Assembly: GCF_030818775.1 (NCBI RefSeq)
Contig: NZ_JAUTAU010000001.1
Location: 1,430,001 to 1,494,000, forward strand
Direction of reading: 5' to 3'
DNA from: Bacillus sp. SORGH_AS_0510
Lineage (GTDB): Bacteria > Bacillota > Bacilli > Bacillales > Cytobacillaceae
Length of the DNA stretch: 64,000 nucleotides
The number at the start of each line of letters is the position of its first letter. The first letter of the stretch is position 1. Positions 17,912 to 26,129 of the stretch are shown piece after piece. Position numbers and translations under genes: made by a program. Under the pieces are notes generated by a model. It worked only from the letters and a program-made list of their open reading frames with translations. It ran no database searches and had not been told where the DNA came from.

Positions 17912-18322
17912 ATGAATAAATCTTTATTACTTTCATGGGTTGCTGCTCTTATTGCCACGCTTGGAAGCTTATATTTTAGTGAAGTGTTGCACTACATTCC
18001 GTGTACACTTTGCTGGTATCAAAGAATCTTTATGTATCCATTAGCGATTATCTTAGGAATAGCCGTTTACCGAAATGATATAGGAGTACATAAATATGTG
18101 CTGCCATTGTCTGTAGTCGGGATGCTGATCTCTGGCTATCATACCCTGTTGCAAAAGATTCCATATTTACAGCAGTTTGAAATGTGTACATCTGGTGTAC
18201 CTTGCGCAAGAGATTACATCAATTGGCTTGGTTTTATTACCATTCCTTTATTAGCCTTTGTAGCGTTCACTATTATTACAGTGAGTTTAGTGTTATTGGC
18301 ACAAAGCCAAAAAGAGCGGTAA
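17912..18322 (+). CDS. bdbC: BdbC/DsbB-family quinone-linked disulfide oxidoreductase
   Basis: A 136-residue protein with four membrane helices. The first periplasmic-type loop carries CTLC (Cys31 and Cys34) next to WYQRIFMYPL, and the second carries CTSGVPC (Cys92 and Cys98), as in DsbB/BdbC. It reoxidises the BdbD partner and passes electrons to menaquinone. ATG 17912 is chosen because AAGGGGAAATAAG precedes it; an upstream in-frame start at 17885 lies inside bdbD. A strong terminator follows. Confidence 0.93.
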   Translation: MNKSLLLSWVAALIATLGSLYFSEVLHYIPCTLCWYQRIFMYPLAIILGIAVYRNDIGVHKYVLPLSVVGMLISGYHTLLQKIPYLQQFEMCTSGVPCARDYINWLGFITIPLLAFVAFTIITVSLVLLAQSQKER

Positions 18323-18346
18323 AACCGAATGGTTTACCGCTCTTTT
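18311..18346 (+). terminator. Intrinsic terminator after bdbC
   Basis: The hairpin AAAGAGCGGTAAA / TTTACCGCTCTTT, with a short loop, is followed by T residues. It lies just 3' of the bdbC stop and can also serve the convergent small gene at 18364. Confidence 0.85.
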
Positions 18347-18363
18347 CTTGGTGTAGCTAATTA

Positions 18364-18459
18364 TTAGTAAAGATATGCTGCACCAACGATAACTAAAAGG
18401 ATGAATAACACAACGATTAGAGCAAAACCGTTGTTGTTGTGGTGTCTGCCGTCTGACAT
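18364..18459 (-). CDS. YjcZ-family small sporulation membrane peptide
   Basis: A 31-residue reading frame that translates as MSDGRHHNNNGFALIVVLF continuing into ILLVIVGAAYLY. It consists of a polar His/Asn-rich head and one hydrophobic helix ending in AAYLY. This is the build of the YjcZ/sporulation-associated small protein family found in many copies in Bacillaceae. A strong GGGGAGGTGATT precedes the ATG. The gene is monocistronic, between two hairpin terminators. Its precise role in the spore is not known. Confidence 0.85.
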   Translation of the reverse strand: MSDGRHHNNNGFALIVVLFILLVIVGAAYLY

Positions 18460-18550
18460 AGAGAATCACCTCCCCTGTTAAACTATTACAATGTATGCAG
18501 GTTGTATTAGATGTGAAAGGGACAAACGTTGATTAAAAAAGTGAAAAATA

Positions 18551-18596
18551 AAAAGGCTGACTCGAAGTGCAACCTACACGTGAGTCAGCCTTTTTT
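18551..18596. terminator. Bidirectional intrinsic terminator
   Basis: AAAAGGCTGACTC and GAGTCAGCCTTTT pair around an 18-base loop, with T-runs on both strands. It would end transcripts from the minus-strand lipoprotein gene through repeat B1. A second small AT-rich inverted repeat (CACAATATA / TATATTGTG-like) follows at 18597-18620. Confidence 0.75.
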
Positions 18597-18629
18597 CACA
18601 ATATATAATTATATTGTGAAAAACTATTT

Positions 18630-18757
18630 CGAGAATTGTCCAGTTCCAGCGCCTAGCCCCTCGGGTCAAATAACCTTCTGCAATAAACGTCAAAGAGCGA
18701 CTTTTTTTGCAGAAGAACGTTTGTCTGTCGGGGCTGATCGAGGCGCTTCCACTTTTC
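18630..18757 (-). repeat. Dispersed hairpin repeat family B, copy B1
   Basis: A non-coding element of about 128 bp, also present at 42575-42706 (inverse) and 44566-44701 (same orientation). Read on the minus strand it runs GAAAAGTGGAAGCGCC, CAGCCCCGACAG, TTCTTCTGCAA, TTGCAGAAGG, GAGGGGCTAGGCGCTGGA. Outer arms AGCGCC..AGCCCC / GGGGCTAGGCGCT and inner arms CTTCTGCAA / TTGCAGAAG allow a long imperfect hairpin. It begins directly after the stop codon of the lipoprotein gene. Confidence 0.85.
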
Positions 18758-19597
18758 TTATTGCATGGCATCATATACGGTTTTTGTTTGTTTGTTCACA
18801 CCGTACCAACCCCAGGTTGCGGTATGTCCTTCGCCAGTTTGCGGGTTATCAACAACAAATTCATAGACATGAATAATGTAATCCCCATTATCTGCATCAT
18901 GGTCATAAACCACTTTAATATTTTGTTCAGAAAGGTTAAGATGCTTTTTTACTAATTCCTCTGCTTGTTCATGGGTAAGTGGTTTGTTTGCTTCTTCCTG
19001 TTCTTTCTTAGCTTTTTCTTCTGCTTGTTTGGCTTCCTCTTGCTTCTGCTTTTCCACATCGGCAACTTTTTTCTTGTCAGCAGCCTCAGTCATAAGCTCG
19101 GAGGCATCTTTAGCCATCTTTTCAATGGATGAAATCTCAATAAATTGATTGGATTCGGCTACCTCTTTAAATACTGCTAGCGCTTGATCATATTGATCTT
19201 GTTCTAAAAGGGTCTTTCCTTTAATCATTTTTTCCTTCATTGAATCTGAAAGGGCTTTTGCCTGTTGGATTTCCTTTATAAGTGCATTGGCTTGTTTGCT
19301 GATCAGTTCCTTTGTGGCTTTCTTCTGAAGGAGTTTGTTTAAGTTATAAGTGGCTGCCTCAAAATCCCCTTTATGATAGAGAGTGACACTTTCCTGCATG
19401 CTTTTAGCCGCAGAAAGGAAATTTTTTGCTTCATCAGTTTCTTTTTCTTCTAATGCATTTTCAAATTTGTCTATCGCCTCAGTGTAGTTCCCTTTTTTCA
19501 ATGCAGTCTTTCCTGCATCCAAGCTCTCAGTATAAGCTTTAGGCGTGCACGCAGTCAGGATCAAGACGGTTACTATTAAAAACATCCATTTTTTCAT
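18758..19597 (-). CDS. TPR-like lipoprotein of unknown function
   Basis: A predicted lipoprotein of 279 residues. The signal MKKWMFLIVTVLILTAC ends in the lipobox LTAC with Cys17. ATG 19597 follows GGGGGGAATAACC; upstream in-frame codons have no ribosome site. The middle is helical, with repeats of the type ALKKGNYTEAIDKFENAL and ESVTLYHKGDFEAATYNLNKLL, suggesting tetratricopeptide-like units. A Lys/Glu/Ala coiled coil (about 175-210) follows. The C-terminal domain (AEELVKKHLNLSEQNIKVVYDHDADNG..) resembles small extracytoplasmic beta domains found in Bacillus lipoproteins. I do not recognise a specific function. Repeat B1 forms its 3' untranslated region. Confidence 0.8.
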   Translation of the reverse strand: MKKWMFLIVTVLILTACTPKAYTESLDAGKTALKKGNYTEAIDKFENALEEKETDEAKNFLSAAKSMQESVTLYHKGDFEAATYNLNKLLQKKATKELISKQANALIKEIQQAKALSDSMKEKMIKGKTLLEQDQYDQALAVFKEVAESNQFIEISSIEKMAKDASELMTEAADKKKVADVEKQKQEEAKQAEEKAKKEQEEANKPLTHEQAEELVKKHLNLSEQNIKVVYDHDADNGDYIIHVYEFVVDNPQTGEGHTATWGWYGVNKQTKTVYDAMQ

Positions 19598-19679
19598 GGT
19601 TATTCCCCCCAGTTGCCATTCATTGTAATAAATTGTACAGTTTACGACAGATTCTGACAACAAGGAACAATAATAACAG

Positions 19680-19706
19680 AAAAAAGACACCTTGAAAGGT
19701 GTCCTT
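19680..19706 (-). terminator. Intrinsic terminator of the Dps gene
   Basis: On the minus strand, GGACACCTTTCAAGGTGTC is followed by TTTTTTC. The hairpin sits 5 bases beyond the Dps stop codon. Confidence 0.8.
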
Positions 19707-19710
19707 TGTT

Positions 19711-20160
19711 TTAAACTCGTTTACCAAGATAAGCAGTTAGCATCCAAACATGCTTTTCTAAACCTGAATGAATAGCTAGAAGCATATCTCCAGTTGTTTC
19801 ATCATCTAATTCCTCTGCGGTGCTCATCCCTTCTTTTAACTCACCAATGACGATCGAGAAATCATTTATAAGAGATTGAACCATTTCAGATGCGGATTCC
19901 TTACCTGAGGCTTCCTCAACTGAAGCAAGCTCTAGGCACTCCTTCATTGTAGCAACAGGATTGCCGCCGATTGCTAGTAAGCGTTCTGCTAATTCATCGA
20001 CGTGTAATCCAGCTTCATTATAGAATTCCTCGAATTTAGCGTGTAAGGTGAAGAACTGTTCTCCTTTTACATACCAATGATAGTTGTGTAATTTAATATA
20101 CAAGACAGACCAATTGGCTATTTGTTTGTTAAGAACATCGACTAACTGATTTTTTTTCAT
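19711..20160 (-). CDS. dps: Dps-family ferritin-like DNA-protection protein
   Basis: A 149-residue four-helix mini-ferritin. Dps ferroxidase ligands are visible in [17 protein letters not shown] (His at about 25 and 28), [31 protein letters not shown] (His, Asp and Glu) and the downstream conserved region. It oxidises iron with peroxide and can bind DNA, protecting stressed or stationary cells. GGAGG precedes the ATG and a terminator follows. In Bacillus, paralogues such as MrgA are PerR-controlled; I did not find a convincing Per box upstream. Confidence 0.93.
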   Translation of the reverse strand: MKKNQLVDVLNKQIANWSVLYIKLHNYHWYVKGEQFFTLHAKFEEFYNEAGLHVDELAERLLAIGGNPVATMKECLELASVEEASGKESASEMVQSLINDFSIVIGELKEGMSTAEELDDETTGDMLLAIHSGLEKHVWMLTAYLGKRV

Positions 20161-20511
20161 TTAGTAAGCCTCCAATTCTATTTTCCCTTTTATAATACCC
20201 AAGTTTCCAGTGACATCTAACATGAAATTGAGGAATTTATTGTGAAAGTGGTGAAAACCAGTCATTGTGTTCTATTTTTTATGTTACAGGCTGAAACAAA
20301 TTGTAATAAGTTGACCCGAAATATCCAGTAAAACCAATTTTAGGGTTAAAAATTAAGTGTGGTATAAAATTCCATTTAGTAGAGAAACAGCATTAGGTAG
20401 GGCATTGTTTTACTAGATATTGAGTTTCCACTTTTTGGACAATGAATAAGTATGTTACAACTGATAGCCTTAGGAGTAGAGAAACGACAGACAAACACGG
20501 GAGGTACTTAC
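20161..20511. other. Divergent intergenic region between dps and the LysM hydrolase gene
   Basis: About 350 AT-rich bases without a convincing gene. An extended -10 element TGGTATAAA at 20360-20368 may serve the hydrolase gene, but its -35 position is poor. I see no clear Per box or other named operator. Confidence 0.4.
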
Positions 20512-21108
20512 ATGAAAAAACTTAAAAAAATAGTAATTGCAGCCGGGTTAATTTTATCCATGTCAGCCTTTACGTCTAATGTAAAAACAGAAGCGGCGAC
20601 TACTACTCATAAAATTCAATATGGTGAAACATATTGGAAGATTGCAAAAGGTTTTGGTGTTCCTATTAATACTTTAATGGCTACAAATCATTCGAAGCCA
20701 CTTTATGCTGGTCAAAACATGTTAATTCCTAATTCGCCAATTACACCAGCAGATAAAGAATTAATGGCACGTTTAGTCCATGCTGAAGCAGTAGGTGAAC
20801 CATATGCCGGTAAAGTTGCTGTAGCGACAGTTATTTTAAATCGAGTAAAAAGCCCGGATTTCCCATCAACGGTGAAGAGTGTCATTTATCAAATTTCAAA
20901 TGGCCATTATGCTTTCACTCCGGTAGCAAACGGCCAGATTAATCAGCCTGCGGATAATGCATCTAAGAGAGCGGTTAATGAAGCGATTGCATTAATGGGT
21001 AAAGGGAATGGATCCTTATTCTTCTATAATCCTAAAACTTCAACAAGCTCATGGATCACTTCACGCCAAGTAACGGTGACAATCGGAAATCACCGCTTTG
21101 CAAGATAA
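20512..21108 (+). CDS. Secreted LysM plus SleB/CwlJ-type cell-wall hydrolase
   Basis: A 198-residue exported protein, using ATG 20512 behind CGGGAGG; the frame stays open upstream to 20452. A signal peptide covers about 1-29 (ending NVKTEAA). One LysM peptidoglycan-binding repeat lies at about 33-74 (HKIQYGETYWKIAKGFGVP...NMLIPNS). The hydrolase_2 domain follows, with ARLVHAEAVGEPYAGKVAVATVILNRV carrying the catalytic-type Glu at about 92, then FTPVANGQINQPA. SleB-like enzymes are lytic transglycosylases acting on spore cortex; LysM forms such as this also act on vegetative walls. It is monocistronic with its own terminator. Confidence 0.9.
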   Translation: MKKLKKIVIAAGLILSMSAFTSNVKTEAATTTHKIQYGETYWKIAKGFGVPINTLMATNHSKPLYAGQNMLIPNSPITPADKELMARLVHAEAVGEPYAGKVAVATVILNRVKSPDFPSTVKSVIYQISNGHYAFTPVANGQINQPADNASKRAVNEAIALMGKGNGSLFFYNPKTSTSSWITSRQVTVTIGNHRFAR

Positions 21109-21115
21109 TGCTTGA

Positions 21116-21150
21116 CTAAAAAGCTAACCAATTTGGTTAGCTTTTTTTAT
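21116..21150 (+). terminator. Intrinsic terminator after LysM hydrolase gene
   Basis: AAAAAGCTAACCAATTTGG is followed by TTAGCTTTTTTTA, a stem of about 11 base pairs with a T-tail, a few bases after the stop codon. Confidence 0.85.
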
Positions 21151-21257
21151 TATGTGTAAAAATAAAGCATCTTATTTTTATCAAATGTCTTTAAGAAATG
21201 AGGTTTGCTGTGTTACGATAACGTATAAAAGCGGAATGGGAAATGAGGGAAGGGAAG

Positions 21258-22385
21258 TTGGTTAAAACAATATTATTTGACGTCGATGGTGTCTTGTTAA
21301 GTGAGGAACACTATTTTGATGCTTCAGCTTTGACGGTGTGGGAGATGCTAACTAGCAAAAATTATTTGGGTCTGTCTCCTGAAAAATTTAAAACAAACTA
21401 TACTGCATCTGAAATAAAGGAAATAAGAGAACATGTTTTTGTAAATGACAAGGTCCTTAAATTTATGAAATCACGCGGCCTAAACGCCAACTGGGACATG
21501 ATCTATTTGTCATTCAGCCATCAGCTAATTCACCTGCTGTCTCAAATCAAAGAGCATGAACTTGATCAAATCAAGAAATGGTGTCAGTCACCCATTACTC
21601 GTGAAACACTGCTGGAAATGGGCAAGGTCCTTAGTAATTATGAAGTGAAAACAAACTTCAGCTTATTTTTGGAGGATTTTAAGCGATCAGAGGCTACGAA
21701 GCAAGAGCTACTGGACTATTTAAATAAGCTTGCAAAGGAAAAGGTGGGAGTGGAAACTACAATTTTCCTAAAAGGTGAGCTATGGTCTGTTTGTGAACAT
21801 GTTTCACAGGAATGGTATGTAGGAGATGAGCATGTGCTTGCTTCTACGGGAAGGCCCTCTGTCCAAATAGGGAAAAAGGGATTCCTTGCTAATGAAACAA
21901 CATTAGCTTCTAAGGAGGAAATTAGTAAGCTGTTTCAGTATCTAACCACATCTGGATATACGATTGGGATAGGGACTGGAAGACCGGAATTAGAAACCAT
22001 TCTGCCATTTCATCATTTAAATTGGTTACAGTATTTTGAGGAAAAACGGATTGTGACCGCTGATGAGGTGCTTAAGGCGGAACAGTTGCTTCCAGTAACA
22101 AAATCACTTTCAAAGCCTCATCCGTTTACATATATCATGGGTCTAAAAGGGAAAGATACACCTGCACTGGACTGTTTAAATACAGTTCTACCTATAGAAA
22201 ATGGGGAAGAGGTATTAGTTGTCGGGGATTCGTTGGCAGACCTTCTGGCTGCCAGACAGTTGGGATGTCAATTTGCTGCAGTCCTAACAGGTCTCTCAGG
22301 AAAAGACGCAAGAAGTGAATTTGAAAAACAAGAAGCGGACTATATTTTAGATTCGGTGTTAGATATTAAAGGGATTTTAGAATAA
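21258..22385 (+). CDS. HAD-superfamily hydrolase with large cap domain
   Basis: A phosphatase-like protein of about 375 residues. HAD motif I is KTILFDVDGVLLSEEHYFD at the N-terminus (nucleophile Asp and acid Asp). A long helical insertion forms the cap. Motif II is GIGTGRPELE, and motif IV is VVGDSLADLLAARQLGCQ. The start is either TTG 21258, after GGGAAGGGAAG, or ATG 21243. No partner gene is adjacent and the substrate is unknown. Its 3' end shares a bidirectional terminator with serA. Confidence 0.83.
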   Translation: MVKTILFDVDGVLLSEEHYFDASALTVWEMLTSKNYLGLSPEKFKTNYTASEIKEIREHVFVNDKVLKFMKSRGLNANWDMIYLSFSHQLIHLLSQIKEHELDQIKKWCQSPITRETLLEMGKVLSNYEVKTNFSLFLEDFKRSEATKQELLDYLNKLAKEKVGVETTIFLKGELWSVCEHVSQEWYVGDEHVLASTGRPSVQIGKKGFLANETTLASKEEISKLFQYLTTSGYTIGIGTGRPELETILPFHHLNWLQYFEEKRIVTADEVLKAEQLLPVTKSLSKPHPFTYIMGLKGKDTPALDCLNTVLPIENGEEVLVVGDSLADLLAARQLGCQFAAVLTGLSGKDARSEFEKQEADYILDSVLDIKGILE

Positions 22386-22425
22386 AGAAGAGGGATTGCA
22401 GCCATGCAATCCCTTCTTTGTTATA
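22386..22425. terminator. Bidirectional terminator between HAD gene and serA
   Basis: AAGAAGAGGGATTGCAGCC is followed by ATGCAATCCCTTCTTT, a stem with T-rich ends on both strands, between two convergent genes. Confidence 0.85.
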
Positions 22426-22427
22426 TC

Positions 22428-24071
22428 TTAGATGCTTTCCACTTTTTCAGGCTCTACCTGGCCTGGTTCAAAGGTATCCACTGTAGTTAACTCCAAGACT
22501 TGTGCTTCTTTTAATCCATCGATCAGCTTTAATACCCTGATTACATTTGGACTTAATGTTTTATCAAGAGTCAGTACCATGATGGCTTCTCCGCCTACTT
22601 CTGTCCGGCCCACTTGCATGGTACCAATGTTGATATTGTGGTCTCCTAATAATGAGCCCACTTTTCCAATCATACCTGGAACGTCACGGTGCTTAATATA
22701 TAGGAGGTACTTTTCCGGTTTCACATCAATCCGGTATTGGTTAATTTTTAGAATTCTCGCACCATAGCCATTGAGAACCGTTGCTCCAATCTTCGCAGTA
22801 TCATTTCCTTGTGATACGCTAAGCTCCATATAATTCGCAAACCCTTTGTTGGTTGCATTTTTTACTACATTATAGGAAACACCCTGTTCCTTTAGCAGGT
22901 GAAGAGCATTAATCAAGTTAACGGAGTCACTTAAATGGTATGATAAGATCCCCTTCAGTAAGGTCCGGGTGAGAAGCTCGGTATCTTCGTTCACCAAATC
23001 ACCATAATAATTGATTTCAATTTTGGTTGGTGCTTGTTTGTTTAAAAGTTGGATGACAAGCTGCCCCATTTGGTCTCCAAGAAGTAAATATGGCTGCAGC
23101 TTTGCTTGTGTCTCCCCGGACATTTGCGGCATATTGACTGCGTGTTGAATGGATTGTGTTTCAAAAATGTCAATGATTTCTGCACTTACTTCTTGAGCTA
23201 CTTTTTCCTGTGCTTCTACTGTAGAAGCACCAAGATGTGGTGTCACGATAATATTTGGATTTTCCAATAGCTCTGGATCGGCTACTGGCTCTTTTTCAAA
23301 CACATCAAGCGCGGCTCCTGCTACATGGCCAGATTGAATGGCTCTAACTAGTGCCTTTTCATCAATAATGCCTCCGCGAGCACAGTTTACAAAGCGGACG
23401 CCTTTTTTGGTTTTGCTTAAGTACTCATCATTGATAATGCCTCTAGTATCGTTAGTTAGAGGGGTATGGATAGTAATAAAATCTGATTCCTGGGCAATTA
23501 AATCTAAACTTGCCTTTGTTATCCCCAGTTTCTGCGCCCGTTCCTCTGTCAGGTAAGGGTCGAAACCTAAAATGTTCATGCCAAAGCTCTTAGCTCTTTT
23601 GGCCACTTCTGTTCCGATTTTTCCCATCCCGATGACACCTAGTGTTTTCTTATAAAGTTCTACACCTTTAAAGGAGTTACGATCCCATTCGCCATTAGAG
23701 GTTTTTTTGTGGGCTTGGGGAATTTTTCTTGCTAATGAAAGCATCATCGCTAAAGTATGTTCGGTTGCTGCAATGGTATTGGCACCAGGTGCATTAATGA
23801 CAATAATTCCTTTGCGTGTCGCTGCATTGACATCAATATTATCTACTCCAACACCTGCCCGAGCAATGACACGAAGCCGGGTAGCCGCTGCTAGAAGTTC
23901 ATCAGTTACTTTTGTTTGGCTTCTCACAATCAGGGCGTCATAATTAGCGATAATTGTTTTTAGCTCTTCTACAGGAAGAGTGGGTTGTCGGTCGACAACG
24001 AAATTAGGATGCTCCAATAAACTTTTTAATCCCGTGTTGCTAATTCCATCTGTTACGAGTACTTTGTACAT
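22428..24071 (-). CDS. serA: D-3-phosphoglycerate dehydrogenase
   Basis: The first enzyme of serine synthesis, oxidising 3-phosphoglycerate to 3-phosphohydroxypyruvate with NAD+. The product is 547 residues, long form, if started at ATG 24071, 11 bases after GAGGAGG. A TTG three codons earlier is too close to that site. Domains in order are the substrate domain, the Rossmann motif GVIGMGKIGTEVAKRAKSFG near 140-160, the signature ARGGIIDE, the catalytic His in PHLGAST near 280, an allosteric substrate-binding domain, and a C-terminal ACT domain (YIKHRDVPGMIGKVGSLLGD). Expression is probably set by the T-box leader upstream. Repeat A2 lies within its 5' untranslated region. Confidence 0.96.
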   Translation of the reverse strand: MYKVLVTDGISNTGLKSLLEHPNFVVDRQPTLPVEELKTIIANYDALIVRSQTKVTDELLAAATRLRVIARAGVGVDNIDVNAATRKGIIVINAPGANTIAATEHTLAMMLSLARKIPQAHKKTSNGEWDRNSFKGVELYKKTLGVIGMGKIGTEVAKRAKSFGMNILGFDPYLTEERAQKLGITKASLDLIAQESDFITIHTPLTNDTRGIINDEYLSKTKKGVRFVNCARGGIIDEKALVRAIQSGHVAGAALDVFEKEPVADPELLENPNIIVTPHLGASTVEAQEKVAQEVSAEIIDIFETQSIQHAVNMPQMSGETQAKLQPYLLLGDQMGQLVIQLLNKQAPTKIEINYYGDLVNEDTELLTRTLLKGILSYHLSDSVNLINALHLLKEQGVSYNVVKNATNKGFANYMELSVSQGNDTAKIGATVLNGYGARILKINQYRIDVKPEKYLLYIKHRDVPGMIGKVGSLLGDHNINIGTMQVGRTEVGGEAIMVLTLDKTLSPNVIRVLKLIDGLKEAQVLELTTVDTFEPGQVEPEKVESI

Positions 24072-24104
24072 TTTCTCCAAGCCTCCTCAAATTTGGTTTT
24101 TCTT

Positions 24105-24290
24105 ATATGCTTTGTAAAACTTGTCTGTTGATTTGCGCTCCAGCCACTTCGCTTTCCGTGGGCGTTTCGGCGAGCCTCCTCGGCGCAAGCGCCTGCGGGG
24201 TCTCCCCTGACCCGTACTCCCACAGGAGTCTTCGTGCCTTCCACTCCAATCAACAGGGTATAAAAACCAACAATGTTCTTTAACACACCC
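24105..24290 (-). repeat. Dispersed repeat family A, copy A2 (in the serA leader)
   Basis: The inverse copy of the repeat at 14693-14880. The inner core at 24125-24256 has the same inverted ends CTGTTGATT / AATCAACAG and the same GC-rich interior (GCGAGCCTCCTCGGCGC, GGGGTCTCCCCTGACCCG). Flanks extend the match to TTTAACACACCC near 24279-24290. It sits between the T-box terminator and the serA ribosome-binding site, so it is transcribed as part of the leader. Confidence 0.85.
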
Positions 24291-24299
24291 TTCTAATAA

Positions 24300-24545
24300 A
24301 AAACGTCCCTCATAACAGACAGATTTGTCTTGTTATGAGGGACGTATTGTCACGTGGTGCCACCCTCTTTTGCTGCATAAAAAGAAATTGCAGCCTCAAG
24401 AAATTAACGGTTTCTACCGGGCTAGCCTACTTATTTCAGCAGCCAGTTCAGAAGGGCTAGGCGTTTTAAGAAAGAGCACCGATTCACAGCGACCACCGGC
24501 TCTCTGAAGTCCTCTCTTAATGCCGTCTTCATCATTACTTTTTCA
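24300..24545 (-). promoter_or_regulatory. T-box riboswitch leader of serA
   Basis: On the minus strand, the T-box consensus AGGGTGGCACCACG lies at 24353-24366. It is followed by the terminator hairpin CGTCCCTCATAACA / TGTTATGAGGGACG at 24304-24344 with a T-run. Upstream is a stem I-like segment beginning near AGAGAGCCGGTGG. Binding of uncharged tRNA to the specifier loop and T-box would prevent the terminator and allow serA transcription. For serA the cognate tRNA should be serine. Candidate Ser codons on the 3' side of stem I are TCT (in CCTTCTGAAC) and AGC (in CCTAGCCC); I did not model the fold, so the specifier is open. Confidence 0.9.
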
Positions 24546-24550
24546 AATAT

Positions 24551-24579
24551 AGAATATACTAACTTGATTGAAATTTCAA
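24551..24579 (-). promoter_or_regulatory. Sigma-A promoter of serA/T-box
   Basis: On the minus strand, TTGAAA (24574-24579), a 17-bp spacer, then TATTCT (24551-24556). Transcription would start near 24544, just before the T-box leader. Confidence 0.65.
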
Positions 24580-24745
24580 AATTTAAATGAATATAGGGAT
24601 TATTCTACATCGATACCTTCAGCATTGTAAAGGGATAAAGAGGAAAAAAATTTGTCTTTTTAGCAGAAAGATTATAGAGTAAAAAAGTTATTCAATAGTG
24701 GCGCTATAGTAAGCGATTACATGGACTTTTGCACAAATAAATATA

Positions 24746-24774
24746 TTGTAAAAAAATTCAGACAGTCATATAAT
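24746..24774 (+). promoter_or_regulatory. Sigma-A promoter of hom-thrC-thrB
   Basis: TTGTAA (24746-24751), a 17-bp spacer, then TATAAT (24769-24774), about 60 bases before the hom start. No leader peptide or riboswitch is evident in the short 5' untranslated region. Confidence 0.65.
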
Positions 24775-24833
24775 GTCTACAACAGAAAAACATTTGTGCG
24801 TGGTATACGGACACATGTATAGGAGGCGAACAC

Positions 24834-26129
24834 ATGAAAGCAATCTCGATTGGATTATTAGGCTTAGGAACAGTGGGTTCTGGTGTAGTCAAAATCATTA
24901 AAAATCATCAAGATAAATTAATTCACCAAGTGGGATGTCCTGTTGTTATCAAAAAAATTCTTGTACAAGACCTACATAAAAGTAGACCTGTTGAAGTAGA
25001 AGCGCAAATGTTAACTTCAAGTGCTGATGATATTCTTTTGGACAATGACATTGATGTTGTCATCGAGGTAATGGGTGGAGTCCAAGAAACAAAAGATTAT
25101 TTAATCACTGCTCTTCGTCAAGGAAAACATGTAGTGACAGCTAACAAAGATTTAATGGCCTTGCATGGTTCAGAACTGTTAACTGTTGCCTCCGAACACG
25201 GTTGTGATTTGTTTTATGAAGCAAGTGTGGCTGGAGGTATTCCTATTTTGCGAGGCCTCGCTGACGGCCTGGCATCTGACCGAATTACACAAATGATGGG
25301 GATCGTAAATGGTACCACTAACTATATTTTAACAAAAATGAGCAACGAAGGCTGCTCTTATGACGAAGTTCTTAAGGAAGCACAGGAGCTGGGTTTTGCA
25401 GAAGCTGATCCAACCTCAGACGTGGAAGGCTTAGACGCGGCTCGAAAAATGACCATTCTAGCTACATTGGGCTTCTCTATGCATATCGATTTAGAAGATG
25501 TAAAAGTAAGTGGAATTTCTAATGTAACAGAAGAAGACATTCGTTATGGCAAACAATTGGGTTATACAATGAAATTAATTGGCTTCGCACACCGTGAAGG
25601 AGAGAAAGTGGAAGTAAGTGTGGCACCAACTTTCTTGTCAGATAACCATCCGCTAGCCTCTGTGCAAAATGAATACAATGCGGTATATGTGTACGGTGAA
25701 GCGGTAGGAGAGACGATGTTTTATGGCCCTGGAGCAGGAAGTATGCCAACTGCTACAGCCGTTGTTTCTGACCTTGTGGGTGTGATCAAAAATTTAAGGC
25801 TTGGTGTGAATGGAAGAAGTGCTGTAACACCGCAATACCCTAAGAGATTAAAAGAGGATAATGAGAAATTTTCAAAGTATTTCTTAAGAATTCATGTTCA
25901 GGATGAGGTAGGTGTGTTTGCTGATATTACCTCTATTTTTGCAAAATATGGAGTAAGCTTTGAAAAAATCCTTCAACTACCAATTAAGAAGAATGAAACT
26001 TCGGAAATTGTTTTAGTGACACACAGAGCATCTGTCACCAATTACGATAAAATTTTACTAGAATTATATGATTTAGCTGCAGTAAAAGAAATTAAAAGCG
26101 CATATAAGGTTGTGAGGAAATCATTATGA
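24834..26129 (+). CDS. hom: Homoserine dehydrogenase
   Basis: Reduces aspartate semialdehyde to homoserine with NAD(P)H, the branch point to threonine and methionine. At 431 residues it is of normal length for Bacillus. The nucleotide-binding motif [15 protein letters not shown] is at 8-22. VTANKDLMA and [36 protein letters not shown] lie in the catalytic core. A C-terminal ACT domain ([22 protein letters not shown]) suggests feedback control by threonine. The start ATG follows TAGGAGG. It overlaps thrC by 4 bases and opens the hom-thrC-thrB operon. Confidence 0.97.
   Translation: MKAISIGLLGLGTVGSGVVKIIKNHQDKLIHQVGCPVVIKKILVQDLHKSRPVEVEAQMLTSSADDILLDNDIDVVIEVMGGVQETKDYLITALRQGKHVVTANKDLMALHGSELLTVASEHGCDLFYEASVAGGIPILRGLADGLASDRITQMMGIVNGTTNYILTKMSNEGCSYDEVLKEAQELGFAEADPTSDVEGLDAARKMTILATLGFSMHIDLEDVKVSGISNVTEEDIRYGKQLGYTMKLIGFAHREGEKVEVSVAPTFLSDNHPLASVQNEYNAVYVYGEAVGETMFYGPGAGSMPTATAVVSDLVGVIKNLRLGVNGRSAVTPQYPKRLKEDNEKFSKYFLRIHVQDEVGVFADITSIFAKYGVSFEKILQLPIKKNETSEIVLVTHRASVTNYDKILLELYDLAAVKEIKSAYKVVRKSL

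Noticed and set aside
18529..18955. Open frames across repeat B1 on the plus strand
   Set aside because: They cross a terminator and a repeat that recurs elsewhere, and run antisense to the lipoprotein gene, with no start signal.
24053..24286. Open frame through repeat A2 and the serA start
   Set aside because: It is the translation of the repeat (GC-rich interior) and overlaps the serA ribosome site in another frame.
14693..24290. Insertion sequence or composite transposon between the two inverse A repeats
   Set aside because: The 9 kb between them are ordinary Bacillus genes without transposase; the repeats look like independent short elements.
24541..24833. Riboswitch or leader peptide for the threonine operon
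   Set aside because: The promoter lies only about 60 bases before hom and no T-box, leader peptide or terminator is found on the plus strand.
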